From Streptomyces sp. cf386 (lineage in GTDB: Bacteria > Actinomycetota > Actinomycetes > Streptomycetales > Streptomycetaceae), in the NCBI RefSeq assembly GCF_900103585.1, contig NZ_FNHV01000013.1:1-64000 (forward strand): DNA of 64,000 nucleotides, in the 5' to 3' direction. The notes beneath the pieces are model-generated. The model worked only from the letters and a program-made list of their open reading frames with translations. It did not search any database and was not told the origin of the DNA. Positions 8,116 through 16,534 of this stretch are shown in pieces. Numbering within the stretch: position 1 is the stretch's first letter; every line of letters begins with the position of its first letter. The position numbers were made by a program, and so were the translations under genes.

Positions 8116-9323
8116 CAGCTGCTCCGGCGGGTGCGGTGGTTCGGTGAGGGGAGGAGACGGGGGAGAAGCGTGGCGAGGACGGTGAGGGCGGCAGCGGCGC
8201 CGCCGATCAGCACGGGTGCGGCCGGTCCGAAGCGGGCAGTGCCCGCCGCGGCGGCCAGACCGGCGGCGACCGCGCCGGCCTTGGAGAAGAACTCGAGCGC
8301 TCCGAACATGCCGCCCGGCGCACGGCCCTTGGCGCAGTCGGCCGCCAGCACCGACAGACTCACCAGACCGAGGGTGAGCCCCGCGCCCAGCAGCAGTCGT
8401 ACGGCGATCAGCGAGGTCAGCGAACCGGCGACCCCGTGCCCGGCGAGCCCGAGCGCGATACAGGCGAAGCCGAGCGCGATCCCGGCCAGCGGACGGTCCC
8501 GGAACACGGCGTGCACCGCCAGCGCCGACACCAGATAGACCAGGTGGGGCAGGGCGAAGAGCACACCGGACAGCCCCGGTGAGGTCCCCGGTATTCGGTC
8601 CTCGACGAGCGCGATCAGGTAGGGGAAGGAGATGACCGTGGAGAAGACGAAGGCGAACTCCAGGGCGTACAGCGCCTTCAGCGAGACCAGCGGAGCCGCC
8701 TCGTCCACCGTCTCCGGCCTGCTCTGCGTCTGCTCGACGGGCTCCGGCTCGGGCAGCGCGGCGAGCAGCAGGGCGGCCGTCAACGGCAGTACGGCGAGCA
8801 GCGCGTACTGCCGGTGCGGGGACAGCCAGCCCGACAGCGAACCGACCACGATCGGGGCGACGACCAGGGCCGCCCGCGCGCTCCCCTGCATCAGGGTGAG
8901 CGCCTTGGAGAGCGCGGGGCCCTCCAGCGCGGCGCCCAGGTAGCCGTTGGACGCGGCGAACGTGCCGCCCAGGATGCCCTGCAGCACCAGAGCCACCGTG
9001 AAGGTCGCCATCGAGTCCGCCCAGCCCGCGAGCAGGAAGGACACCGCGAGCCCCAACTGGGCGCGCAGCAGCAGCCGTTTACGGCCGAACCGGTCCGCGA
9101 GCCGCCCCCACAGCGGGGCGCCGAGCGCGCCGAACACGGTCGGCACGATGTAGAGCACGCCCGCCCAGCGGGCCTGGTGGTCGCCCAGCTCCGGCAGGAT
9201 CTGGGTGAGATACGGCGGCAGCCCGAGCGCCGCGAACGACGCCACGAAGTAGCAGCCGGCCACCGCCTGCACATGTCCGCGCCCGAAGCCGGATCGCGGC
9301 AGGCGCAGAGCCTGCGCGCTCAT
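8115..9323 (-). CDS. MFS siderophore exporter (PvsC-like)
   Basis: A 402-residue major facilitator with about 12 membrane helices. The loop 2-3 signature WGRLADRFGRKRLLL is intact. A charged cytoplasmic linker (EPEPVEQTQSRPETVDEA) divides the two six-helix halves. It sits between the two NIS synthetase genes with 4-base and 1-base overlaps, which indicates co-translation. MFS proteins in this position (PvsC, SbnD, SfaA) export the finished siderophore. The direction of transport here is inferred from that context. Confidence 0.88.
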   Translation of the reverse strand: MSAQALRLPRSGFGRGHVQAVAGCYFVASFAALGLPPYLTQILPELGDHQARWAGVLYIVPTVFGALGAPLWGRLADRFGRKRLLLRAQLGLAVSFLLAGWADSMATFTVALVLQGILGGTFAASNGYLGAALEGPALSKALTLMQGSARAALVVAPIVVGSLSGWLSPHRQYALLAVLPLTAALLLAALPEPEPVEQTQSRPETVDEAAPLVSLKALYALEFAFVFSTVISFPYLIALVEDRIPGTSPGLSGVLFALPHLVYLVSALAVHAVFRDRPLAGIALGFACIALGLAGHGVAGSLTSLIAVRLLLGAGLTLGLVSLSVLAADCAKGRAPGGMFGALEFFSKAGAVAAGLAAAAGTARFGPAAPVLIGGAAAALTVLATLLPRLLPSPNHRTRRSS

Positions 9324-11011
9324 GCCGGACCACCGCCGGGCAGCAGATAGTTGGGGCCGGTCGTGTAGTGCTTGTTGATGTCGGCGGCGCCCGAGCGCTC
9401 CTTGGACAGCAGCGTCCCGGCCGTCACCATCGCCTTCACCGGCAGCGACGGCGCGTCCAGTACGCGGGCGCGCAGGACGGCACCGGCGTCGCCGCCGAGC
9501 CGGTCCACGGCCTCCGTCAGCCGGGTGCGTACGAGATCCAGCAGCGCCTCGCGATGCTGGGGCAGCCCGAACGCGTAGGACCCCGCACACAGATGGACGG
9601 TGATGGTCGCGAACACGTCGGCCACGGGCGCGTCGTCCGTACCGAAGATCCGCGCGTCGTCGAAGTCCCAGGGCCCGGGGAGTACGGCGTTCAGCCGCTC
9701 GGAGTTGATGCGCGGCCCGTCGTTGTCCTTGAACAGCAGCCGCAACCCGCCGCCCGGCCGCAGCACCACCGAGACGTTCTGCTGGTGCGACTCCAGCGCG
9801 ATGCCGTACCCGAACAGCGTGGTCTGCCAGTCGAACAGCAGCGTCAGGAGGGCGTCCAGCAGGGCGAGCGGATCGCCGCCGTAGAAGCGGTCGGCGAGGT
9901 GATCGACGACCGGCCGTCCGTCGGGTGCCTCCGCGAGGAGGGCCGCCAGCGGAACCACCGTCGAGTCGTCGAGCCCGGCAGGGTAGCGGCGGCACAGGAC
10001 CGCCAGCAGCTCATGACCGGCATGTGCGTACGTCGTCTCGTCCGCGTGCAGGATCGTGTCCCGGAAACGGGGCTCACGGGCGATCACCGCCTCCAGCAGC
10101 CGCTGCCCCACCGCGCCGTCGACCAGCGTGCCGGGCTTGACGGTCCGCTTGTTGCGCAGGCCCAACGTGGCTGTCGCCAGCGGGAGTTTGAGGTGCAGCG
10201 ACGGATCCGCGACCGTGGCGACGGTGCGCATCGACAGGGTCGGGACGACATCGAGGTGGGCACGGTCGGCGAGCACCGCGCCGTCCGGGAGGCGCGCGTC
10301 CGACAGGGCTTCGACGGTCAACGGGTGTACGGGCAGGGCGAAATGAGTCTCCTGCACCTCGGGCAGACCGAGCGTCGTCGGCGTGGGCCAGCTGCCGGGG
10401 AGCGCGCCGGTCTGGGTGACCGCCTCCCGGGGGAGGGCGATCCACCGCAGCGCGAAACGAGGGTGGAACTCCGGGGCATACGCGCGCAGTTGCTCCTCCG
10501 ACAGCCCGGAGCGCCCGCGCGCGGTCGGGTAGACGGGATGGTCGAGGCGGGCGGCGAGCGTGTCGTACACCAGACTTCCGCCGACGCCGGCCCCGGGTTC
10601 GAGCCGCGCCAGCACCTCCGTCCGCGTCGCCGCGTGCAGCCGTGTCGTGGCCAGCGTCTGCCGGCACTCCTCGGCGAAGGCGTCGAAGCCGCCCCGGTCG
10701 ACGGGCTCGGCGAGTTCACGCAGGGCGCCGAGCACGGCGTCGTACGACGTCAGCTCGGCGCCGTCCGCCTCGCGCATCAGGAGCGGCAGCCGGGCGGCGT
10801 ACGCGCACTGGTAGCCGTCCTCCTCGACGGGCAGCAGCAGGGCGTCGCCCTCGGGTGTGGGAAGCCTCAGCCAGTCACCGTCCGCCCAGTGCAGGAGTGC
10901 GCCGCGCGTGCGCAGCCCGACCACGTCCTCGCGCAGCAGGGCGCTCAGCACGCGGGTGAGCAGTTCCGCCTCACAGGTGTCCGGCGTGGTCGGGGCGGTC
11001 GCGGCGGTCAC
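9320..11011 (-). CDS. IucA/IucC-family NIS siderophore synthetase (PvsB-like)
   Basis: The second NIS synthetase of the locus, 563 residues from a GTG start that overlaps the ATP-grasp stop (GTGA). Motifs include FALPVHPLTVEAL, LHLKLPLATATLGLRNKRTV, ALESHQQNVSVVL and the ATP/metal motif LLFKDNDGPRIN. The LPLATAT and KDNDGPR variants differ from those of the partner at 6298-8115. The two enzymes therefore belong to different subgroups and probably carry out successive condensations on the two ends of a citrate core. A second synthetase subtype is also found in vibrioferrin (PvsB) and staphyloferrin clusters. Confidence 0.9.
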   Translation of the reverse strand: MTAATAPTTPDTCEAELLTRVLSALLREDVVGLRTRGALLHWADGDWLRLPTPEGDALLLPVEEDGYQCAYAARLPLLMREADGAELTSYDAVLGALRELAEPVDRGGFDAFAEECRQTLATTRLHAATRTEVLARLEPGAGVGGSLVYDTLAARLDHPVYPTARGRSGLSEEQLRAYAPEFHPRFALRWIALPREAVTQTGALPGSWPTPTTLGLPEVQETHFALPVHPLTVEALSDARLPDGAVLADRAHLDVVPTLSMRTVATVADPSLHLKLPLATATLGLRNKRTVKPGTLVDGAVGQRLLEAVIAREPRFRDTILHADETTYAHAGHELLAVLCRRYPAGLDDSTVVPLAALLAEAPDGRPVVDHLADRFYGGDPLALLDALLTLLFDWQTTLFGYGIALESHQQNVSVVLRPGGGLRLLFKDNDGPRINSERLNAVLPGPWDFDDARIFGTDDAPVADVFATITVHLCAGSYAFGLPQHREALLDLVRTRLTEAVDRLGGDAGAVLRARVLDAPSLPVKAMVTAGTLLSKERSGAADINKHYTTGPNYLLPGGGPA

Positions 11012-12183
11012 GGCTGGATCTCCCAGTGCCGCTCGGCCAGGAAGTCCGCCACCGCCCGGTCGACCGTCGGCTGATCCGTGCCGGTGGCCCGCAGGACGCC
11101 GAGGTAGTCCCGGTTGGTCATGTACAGCTCGTGCCGCTCGCCGACCGAGCGCAGCGGACGGTACGTCAGACGCACACCGTCTACGTCGAGGTCTGTGGCC
11201 TCGGGGGCGCCCACCAGGACACCGGCCCGGTCGGCGCACGGGTACTCCAGGCGGGCCGCGCCGTCGCGGCGGGCGCCCAGGCCGGCCGGGAGCGGCTCGC
11301 CGAGGTGGGTGCGCAGGATGTGCTCGAAGAGCGGGATGCCGAGCAGCCGGGCCAGCAGCAGGTCGCACTGGTCCCCGATGGCCCGGTAGTTGACCTCGAT
11401 GACACGCGCCCGCCCCTCGTGCACCACGAACTCGGTGTGACAGGCACCGAACCCGACACCCAGCGCGTCCAGTTGCGCCAGGACCTGCGCGACGACCGGC
11501 TCGGGGTGGGCGGGGACGAAGGTGAGGCGTTCCTCGATGAAGTACGGCGGTGGCGACAGCTCGGTGTGGAAGCCGCCCAGCACATGGCGGGTGTGCCCGT
11601 CGCCGAGGGTCTCCAGGGTGAACAGGTCGCCGGGGAGGTACTCCTCGACGACCAGGACGGTGCCCGGGCGGCGGTCGAGGATCGCCTTGGTGTGCGTCAC
11701 CAACTCCTCCGGGCCGTGGACGAGGACGACGTCCTCGCTGGCCACGCCCTCGCGCGGCTTGACCACACAGGGGTACGGCGTGTCGTCGGGAGCGACCGGT
11801 TCGGTCAGCTCTGCCGACCGGACCGTGTCGAGGCCGGCCGAGGCGAGGCGGCGGCGCATCTCGGCCTTGTCCTTGCAGCGCAGGGTGGCCCGCCAGTCCT
11901 TGCCGGGGAGGTCGAAGTAGGCGGCGGCCAGGGCGGCCTGGGTCTGGAGGTGGTCGCTGTTGGTGAAGACGGCGTCGGGGCGGTGGTGCGTGGAGATCCG
12001 GGTGATCACGGCCCGGTGGTCACGGACGTCGCACTCCAGGACCTCGATCTCCGGGTAGGCGCGGCGGTGGGCGTCGGGCTGGTCGGTGAGGACGGTGACG
12101 TCCAGGCCGAGACGGGCGGCGGCGGGCAGAAAGCCCTCGGTGACGGAGTCGGTCGGGTTGAGGGCGAGCAGGTACAGGCGCAT
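11008..12183 (-). CDS. ATP-grasp ligase of siderophore locus (PvsA-like)
   Basis: A 391-residue ATP-grasp enzyme. The central ATP-grasp domain shows CVVKPREGVASEDV (ATP lysine), VVEEYLPGDLF, and the metal site RVIEVNYRAIGDQCD. The N-terminal Rossmann-like part begins RLYLLALNPTDSV. Such ligases form amide bonds through acyl phosphates. It is the first biosynthetic gene, as pvsA is in the vibrioferrin operon, where the ATP-grasp enzyme joins alanine to a carboxylate. Here it could attach an amino acid to 2-oxoglutarate or citrate. An 86-base gap with a strong hairpin separates it from the upstream binding-protein gene. Confidence 0.85.
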   Translation of the reverse strand: MRLYLLALNPTDSVTEGFLPAAARLGLDVTVLTDQPDAHRRAYPEIEVLECDVRDHRAVITRISTHHRPDAVFTNSDHLQTQAALAAAYFDLPGKDWRATLRCKDKAEMRRRLASAGLDTVRSAELTEPVAPDDTPYPCVVKPREGVASEDVVLVHGPEELVTHTKAILDRRPGTVLVVEEYLPGDLFTLETLGDGHTRHVLGGFHTELSPPPYFIEERLTFVPAHPEPVVAQVLAQLDALGVGFGACHTEFVVHEGRARVIEVNYRAIGDQCDLLLARLLGIPLFEHILRTHLGEPLPAGLGARRDGAARLEYPCADRAGVLVGAPEATDLDVDGVRLTYRPLRSVGERHELYMTNRDYLGVLRATGTDQPTVDRAVADFLAERHWEIQP

Positions 12184-12219
12184 GGCAGAGCAACAACTTC
12201 CGCTAGCGGGTGGGGGGTT

Positions 12220-12256
12220 GGGGCGGGCCACGCGTCGAAGAGGCGTGGCCCGCCCC
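12220..12256 (-). terminator. Intercistronic hairpin between uptake and biosynthesis genes
   Basis: A perfect 14-base-pair stem (GGGGCGGGCCACGC at 12220-12233 with its complement at 12243-12256) has a 9-base loop and starts 14 bases after the binding-protein stop codon. No T-run follows on the minus strand. It is therefore more likely a partial terminator or a 3' stabiliser of the uptake mRNA than an absolute stop. Confidence 0.7.
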
Positions 12257-12269
12257 GGAACAGCGGTGG

Positions 12270-13292
12270 TTACTTCGCCGGGAGCCCGACGCCGGTTGCC
12301 TTCGCCACGTCCTTGAGCATCTCCTCGGCGGCCTGAACGCCGATGCCGGACATCCAGGTCTCGTCCGGGACCTCGAAGACCTTGCCGTCCTTGACGGCCG
12401 GGAGGCTCTTCCACACCGGGTTGGAGACGACCTGCGCCTTCTGCGTCTTGTCCTCGGCGTCGGCGGCGGTCACGAAGATCAGGTCGGCGTCGGCTTGGTC
12501 GATCTCCTCGGGGCTGACGTCCTTCATCGTGACCTCGGGGTCGCTGGAGACCTGCGACTTCGGGCGCTGGAATCCGATGTCGTCCAGGACGACACCGCTG
12601 TAGGAGTTGGACTGGTACAGACGGGTCGGACCGGCGATGAAGCGGACCACGGACGCGGTCGGCATGGTGCCGCCGTCCTTCTTCTTGATGGCCGCGCCGA
12701 GCGCCTTGGCCTGCGTCTCGTAATCCTTCAGCTTGGCCGCGGCCTCCTTCTCCAGGCCCAGCGCCTCGGCGTGGACCTTGAGGTTCTCCTTCCAGACACC
12801 GCCGGTGGTCTCGGTGAACACGGTCGGGGCGATCGCGCTGAGCTTGTCGTAGACCTTCTCGTGGCGGACCTTGGAGGACAGGATCAGGTCGGGCTTGAGA
12901 GAGGCGATCTTCTCCAGGTTCGGCTCCAGGAGCGGGCCGACGTCGACGGTGTCCTTCAACTCACCGTCCAGGTACGTCGGGAACCCGCCCGAAGTCTTGA
13001 AGTGCGGGGCGACCGCGCCGACCGGGTCGATGCCGAGCAGGGTGACGTCGTCCAGCTCACCGGTGTCGAGGACGACGACCCGCTTCGGCTGGGACGGGAT
13101 CTTGACGTCGCCCATCACGGTCTTCAGGGTGCGGGGGAAGGCGGCCGACGAGGCGCCGGAGGCCTTCGCCGTGTCGGCCTCGTCGGAGGAGCTGTCGCTG
13201 CCGCAGGCGGCCAGCACGGCCGTACCGAGCAGGACGGAGAGCAGCACGGCGAGGAGCCGGCCGATTCCGCGCAGGGGAGAGCGCATGAGCAT
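12270..13292 (-). CDS. Iron-siderophore ABC transporter substrate-binding lipoprotein
   Basis: A 340-residue class III binding protein (FecB/FhuD type). The N-terminus is a lipoprotein signal ending in LAAC (lipid-modified Cys about residue 30). The two lobes are joined by a long helix, with VVVLDTGELDDVTLLGIDPVG in the first lobe and the family motif LKPDLILSS in the middle. It would bind the ferric siderophore outside the membrane and pass it to the FecCD permeases encoded upstream. It is fourth in the minus-strand operon, 23 bases after the ATPase gene. Confidence 0.92.
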   Translation of the reverse strand: MLMRSPLRGIGRLLAVLLSVLLGTAVLAACGSDSSSDEADTAKASGASSAAFPRTLKTVMGDVKIPSQPKRVVVLDTGELDDVTLLGIDPVGAVAPHFKTSGGFPTYLDGELKDTVDVGPLLEPNLEKIASLKPDLILSSKVRHEKVYDKLSAIAPTVFTETTGGVWKENLKVHAEALGLEKEAAAKLKDYETQAKALGAAIKKKDGGTMPTASVVRFIAGPTRLYQSNSYSGVVLDDIGFQRPKSQVSSDPEVTMKDVSPEEIDQADADLIFVTAADAEDKTQKAQVVSNPVWKSLPAVKDGKVFEVPDETWMSGIGVQAAEEMLKDVAKATGVGLPAK

Positions 13293-13315
13293 GGGGACTT
13301 TCTGTTAGTGGTTGA

Positions 13316-14242
13316 TCAGCCGGACACGGCCGAGTGCCGTACCGCGCTGCTCTTGGGGACGACCAGCGGGGTGCCGGTCTCGGGGTCGGGAATCACCCGG
13401 CAGTCCACGTCGAACACGGACTTGACCAGCTCCGCGTCGAGGACGTCGGCCGGGGCGCCGGCGGCGGCGAGGCGGCCGTCCTTGAGGACCACCATGTGGT
13501 CCGCGTAGCGGGCGGCCTGTCCGAGGTCGTGCAGGACCATCACCACGGTGCGGCCCGCCTCGGCGTGCAGGGCGGCGACCAGGTCGAGGACGTCGAGCTG
13601 GTGCCGGAGGTCGAGGAAGGTGGTGGGCTCGTCGAGCAGCAGCAACTCGGTGTCCTGCGCCAACGCCAGCGCGATCCAGGCCCGTTGCCGCTGCCCGCCG
13701 GAGAGCCGGTCCACGGGTTGGTCGCGCAGGGCCGTCGTGCCGGTGCGCTCCAGGGCCTCCTCGACGGCCTTCTGGTCGGCGGCGGACCAGGGGCTCAGCA
13801 GCCGCTGATGCGGGTACCGCCCGAGACGGACGAGCGCTTCGACGGTGATCGCCTCCGGGGTGACCGGCTGCTGCGGCAGCAGGCCCATGCGCAGGGCCAG
13901 CGTCCGCGCGGACATCCGGTGGATGTCGGAGCCGTCGAGCGTGACGGTGCCGGCGGCCGGGGCGAGCAGTCGGCTCAGGCCTCGCAACAGGGTCGACTTC
14001 CCACAGGCGTTGGGGCCGACGATGGCGGTGACGGCACCGCCGGGCAGCGTCAGATCGAGGCCGCCGACCACCAGTCGGTCGCCGTAGCGCAGGTCGAGGC
14101 CCTGGGTGGAGAGCTGGTTGGCGGTGGCGGGCATCTGCGGCTCCTGGGGGCCGGTGGGGGACAGGTGCGAGGCCTGGGGGCCGGTGGTGGGGCGGTGGGG
14201 TTCCTGTAGGCCGGCGGTGCGCTCGTCCGGGGCGCCTGTCAT
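13316..14242 (-). CDS. Iron-siderophore ABC transporter ATPase
   Basis: A 308-residue FepC/FhuC-type nucleotide-binding subunit. Walker A is GPNACGKST (about residues 75-83), the Q-loop is in GLLPQQPVTPE, the signature is LSGGQRQRAW, Walker B is LLLLDEPTTFLD and the switch histidine is in VLHDLGQAARYAD. About 40 extra N-terminal residues rich in Pro, Gln and His (repeats of GPQ and QEPH) precede the domain and are poorly conserved in type. The ATG at 14242 overlaps the permease stop by 4 bases. A later start near the domain is possible. Confidence 0.92.
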   Translation of the reverse strand: MTGAPDERTAGLQEPHRPTTGPQASHLSPTGPQEPQMPATANQLSTQGLDLRYGDRLVVGGLDLTLPGGAVTAIVGPNACGKSTLLRGLSRLLAPAAGTVTLDGSDIHRMSARTLALRMGLLPQQPVTPEAITVEALVRLGRYPHQRLLSPWSAADQKAVEEALERTGTTALRDQPVDRLSGGQRQRAWIALALAQDTELLLLDEPTTFLDLRHQLDVLDLVAALHAEAGRTVVMVLHDLGQAARYADHMVVLKDGRLAAAGAPADVLDAELVKSVFDVDCRVIPDPETGTPLVVPKSSAVRHSAVSG

Positions 14243-15339
14243 GTGCGGCTCCTCTGGACGGGCGAGCTCTGGCGGAGCATCAGCACCAGCAGCCAGGGCG
14301 CTCCGAGCGTGGCGGTGACCGCGCCGACCGGCAGGCCCTCGATCGGCAGCAGGTGCTGTACGACCAGGTCGGAGGCGAGCAGTAGGACGGCACCGGTGAG
14401 TCCGGCGAGGGCCAGGGAGGCGGCGGTCGGCGGCCCGGTGACGAACCGCACGATGTGCGGCACGGCGAGCGCGACGAACGTCACCGGGCCGGCCAGCGCG
14501 GCGGCCAGCGACGCCAGCCCGACGGCGACGACGAGCAGTTGGAGGCGTGCGCGGGAGGTGCGCAGACCGAGCGCGCCCGCCGAGTCGTCCCCGAGGTCGA
14601 GGACGGCCAACTGACGGTTCATCACCAGTGCGGCGGCGAGCACCAGCACCATGGCGCCGCCCGCACCCCACACCTCCGCCCAGGTCCGCCCGTACACCGA
14701 GCCGGTGACCCACTGGAGCGCGGAGCCGGCGAGCTCGGCCGGGAAGCGCACGATCATCAGATTCACCGCGGCGGCGAGAGCGGCCTGCACGGCGAGCCCG
14801 GTGAGCACCAGCCGGGTGACCGCGAGGCCCGAGCCCCAGGCGAACACGCCCAGCAGCAGCGCCGCGAGCAGCCCGCCGCCGAGGGCACCGACCGGGATCA
14901 GCGACTGCGACGCCCCGGCGGCGATCAAGGCCACCGCGCCCAGCGAGGCGCCGCCCGTGATGCCCATGACGTCCGGGGAGGCCAGCGGATTGCGGAACAG
15001 CCGCTGCAGCACACAGCCGGCCGCGCCGAGCCCGGCACCGGCGACGATCGCCGCCACCGACCGCGGCGCCCGGAACTGCTGCACCACCAGCACGTCCCCG
15101 GGATCCCCGAAGCCGACCAGCGCGCGCAGGGCGTTGCCGGCGGGCATCGGGATCTCACCCGTCGTCAGGGAGACGGTGAGCAGGGCGAAGAGGGCGAGGA
15201 GACCGGCGACGGCGAACACCAGCACACGGCGCCGGACCCGGGCACGGGCCATGGACTTCGACCAGACGGGGACGGTCGTGACGCTCGTCGAACCACCCTT
15301 GGCGGTGCTCATCGAGCCACCTTTCGTGGTGCTGTTCAT
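14239..15339 (-). CDS. FecCD-family iron-siderophore permease
   Basis: A 366-residue permease with about nine or ten membrane helices. Family landmarks are FRAPRSVAAIVAGAGLGAAG, NPLASPDVMGITGGASLGAV and the coupling segment GPVTFVALAVPHIVRF. The first about 30 residues are cytoplasmic and hold a small repeat (TKGGSM, AKGGST). It partners the other permease at 15336-16364, with a 4-base overlap at the start, to form the membrane channel for the ferric siderophore. Confidence 0.92.
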   Translation of the reverse strand: MNSTTKGGSMSTAKGGSTSVTTVPVWSKSMARARVRRRVLVFAVAGLLALFALLTVSLTTGEIPMPAGNALRALVGFGDPGDVLVVQQFRAPRSVAAIVAGAGLGAAGCVLQRLFRNPLASPDVMGITGGASLGAVALIAAGASQSLIPVGALGGGLLAALLLGVFAWGSGLAVTRLVLTGLAVQAALAAAVNLMIVRFPAELAGSALQWVTGSVYGRTWAEVWGAGGAMVLVLAAALVMNRQLAVLDLGDDSAGALGLRTSRARLQLLVVAVGLASLAAALAGPVTFVALAVPHIVRFVTGPPTAASLALAGLTGAVLLLASDLVVQHLLPIEGLPVGAVTATLGAPWLLVLMLRQSSPVQRSRT

Positions 15340-16364
15340 CGGGCCGCCCTTCGCGCCAGCAGCGCCAGCAGCGGCGCGCCGAGGAACGCGGTGACGATGC
15401 CGACCTCCAGCTCCGAGGGGCGGATGACCATCCGGCCGAGCACGTCGGCCGCGAGCAGCAGCAGCGGACCCGCGATCAGGCAGCCGGGCACCAGCAGCCG
15501 GTGGTCGCCGCCCAGCAGCGGCCGTACGAGATGGGGTGCGGCGAGCCCGATGAAGGCGACCGGACCGGCCACCGCCACCGCCGACCCGGCGAGCAGGACG
15601 ACCGCGATGCCGCCGGCCAGCCGGATCCGGGCCACCGGAACACCGAGCGCCTGGGCCGAATCGTCGCCCAGGGCAAGGGCGTTGAGGGCGGGGGAGACGG
15701 CCAGCGCGACCACCAGGCCGAGCAGCAGGGTCGGCAGCACCGGCCACAGGACGTCGAGGGTGCGGCCGGAGAGCGACCCGGCCAGCCAGAAGCGGGCCTC
15801 GTCCAGGGTGCGCTGGTTCATCAGCATCACCGCCGACGTCCAGGACAGCAGCACCAGTTGGAGGACGGTGCCGCCCAACGCCAGTCGTACGGCGTCGATG
15901 TCCCCGGCGCGACGGGCCAGGGCCTGTGCGAACAGGGCGGCGCCGGCCGCCCCGGCGAACGCGAACCACACGTACTGGGCGGGGCTGTTGAGCTTCAGCG
16001 CGAAGATGGCGACGACGACCGCGAACCCCGCGCCCGCGTTGATGCCGAGCGTTGTCGGTGAGGCGAGCGGATTGCGGGTGATGCCCTGCGCGACGGCCCC
16101 GGCGACCCCGAGCGCGGCCCCGACCGCCAGGCCGATGACGGTACGCGGCAGCCGCAGCCCGGTCACCACGAGCGCGTCCCGTCCGTGGGCGTCGCCGAAC
16201 AGGGCGTCGGCCACCGTGGACAGGGGCACCGAACGGGCGCCGAGGGCGAGGCTCAGGGCGGTGCAGAGGGCGAGGGCGGTGATGCCGGTGAGGAAGAGCG
16301 GAATGTGCCTCAGGGCACGGAAGGGCACACCTGTGGGGGGTGCGCCCTGTTGGGTCGCAGTCAC
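15336..16364 (-). CDS. FecCD-family iron-siderophore permease, first gene of operon
   Basis: A 342-residue permease, partner of the one encoded next. Landmarks are LRLPRTVIGLAVGAALGVAG, NPLASPTTLGINAGAGFAVV and GPVAFIGLAAPHLVRP. It starts with GTG at 16364, only 12 bases from an iron box, so it heads the nine-gene minus-strand operon and may have a very short 5' leader. The opposite-strand reductase gene starts 170 bases away and shares the intergenic control region. Confidence 0.92.
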   Translation of the reverse strand: MTATQQGAPPTGVPFRALRHIPLFLTGITALALCTALSLALGARSVPLSTVADALFGDAHGRDALVVTGLRLPRTVIGLAVGAALGVAGAVAQGITRNPLASPTTLGINAGAGFAVVVAIFALKLNSPAQYVWFAFAGAAGAALFAQALARRAGDIDAVRLALGGTVLQLVLLSWTSAVMLMNQRTLDEARFWLAGSLSGRTLDVLWPVLPTLLLGLVVALAVSPALNALALGDDSAQALGVPVARIRLAGGIAVVLLAGSAVAVAGPVAFIGLAAPHLVRPLLGGDHRLLVPGCLIAGPLLLLAADVLGRMVIRPSELEVGIVTAFLGAPLLALLARRAAR

Positions 16365-16375
16365 AAGCCGTGAGA

Positions 16376-16394
16376 TTAGGTTAGCCTTGCTTTA
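16376..16394. promoter_or_regulatory. Iron box (DmdR1/IdeR-type operator) for siderophore operon
   Basis: TTAGGTTAGCCTTGCTTTA matches the 19-base iron-box pattern of actinomycete DtxR-family repressors (TTAGGTTAGGCTAACCTAA) at most positions, with the left half best conserved. It lies 12 bases upstream of the first permease start. Iron-loaded repressor bound here would shut the operon off. Confidence 0.8.
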
Positions 16395-16483
16395 GATTTC
16401 AACTGCTGTGTGATCTCTGTGACGTTCGCAATAGAAGATCGCGTTCGGGGTGTGATCATGCAGTTGTGCAGCGGTGACGTGTG

Positions 16484-16502
16484 TAAGGTAAGCCTTACCT
16501 CA
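16484..16502. promoter_or_regulatory. Iron box (DmdR1/IdeR-type operator) for reductase gene
   Basis: TAAGGTAAGCCTTACCTCA is a nearly perfect palindrome (AGGTAAG facing CTTACCT) and fits the actinomycete iron-box pattern. It ends 32 bases before the FhuF-like gene start, as expected for a repressor site over its promoter. Confidence 0.82.
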
Positions 16503-16534
16503 CTGGTATTTGCAAATCCCGCACTGGAGCACCG

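Noticed and set aside
14455..16395. 646-codon open frame on the plus strand
   Set aside because: It is antisense to two FecCD permease genes with clear motifs, and its translation is His/Gly/Arg-rich without any domain.
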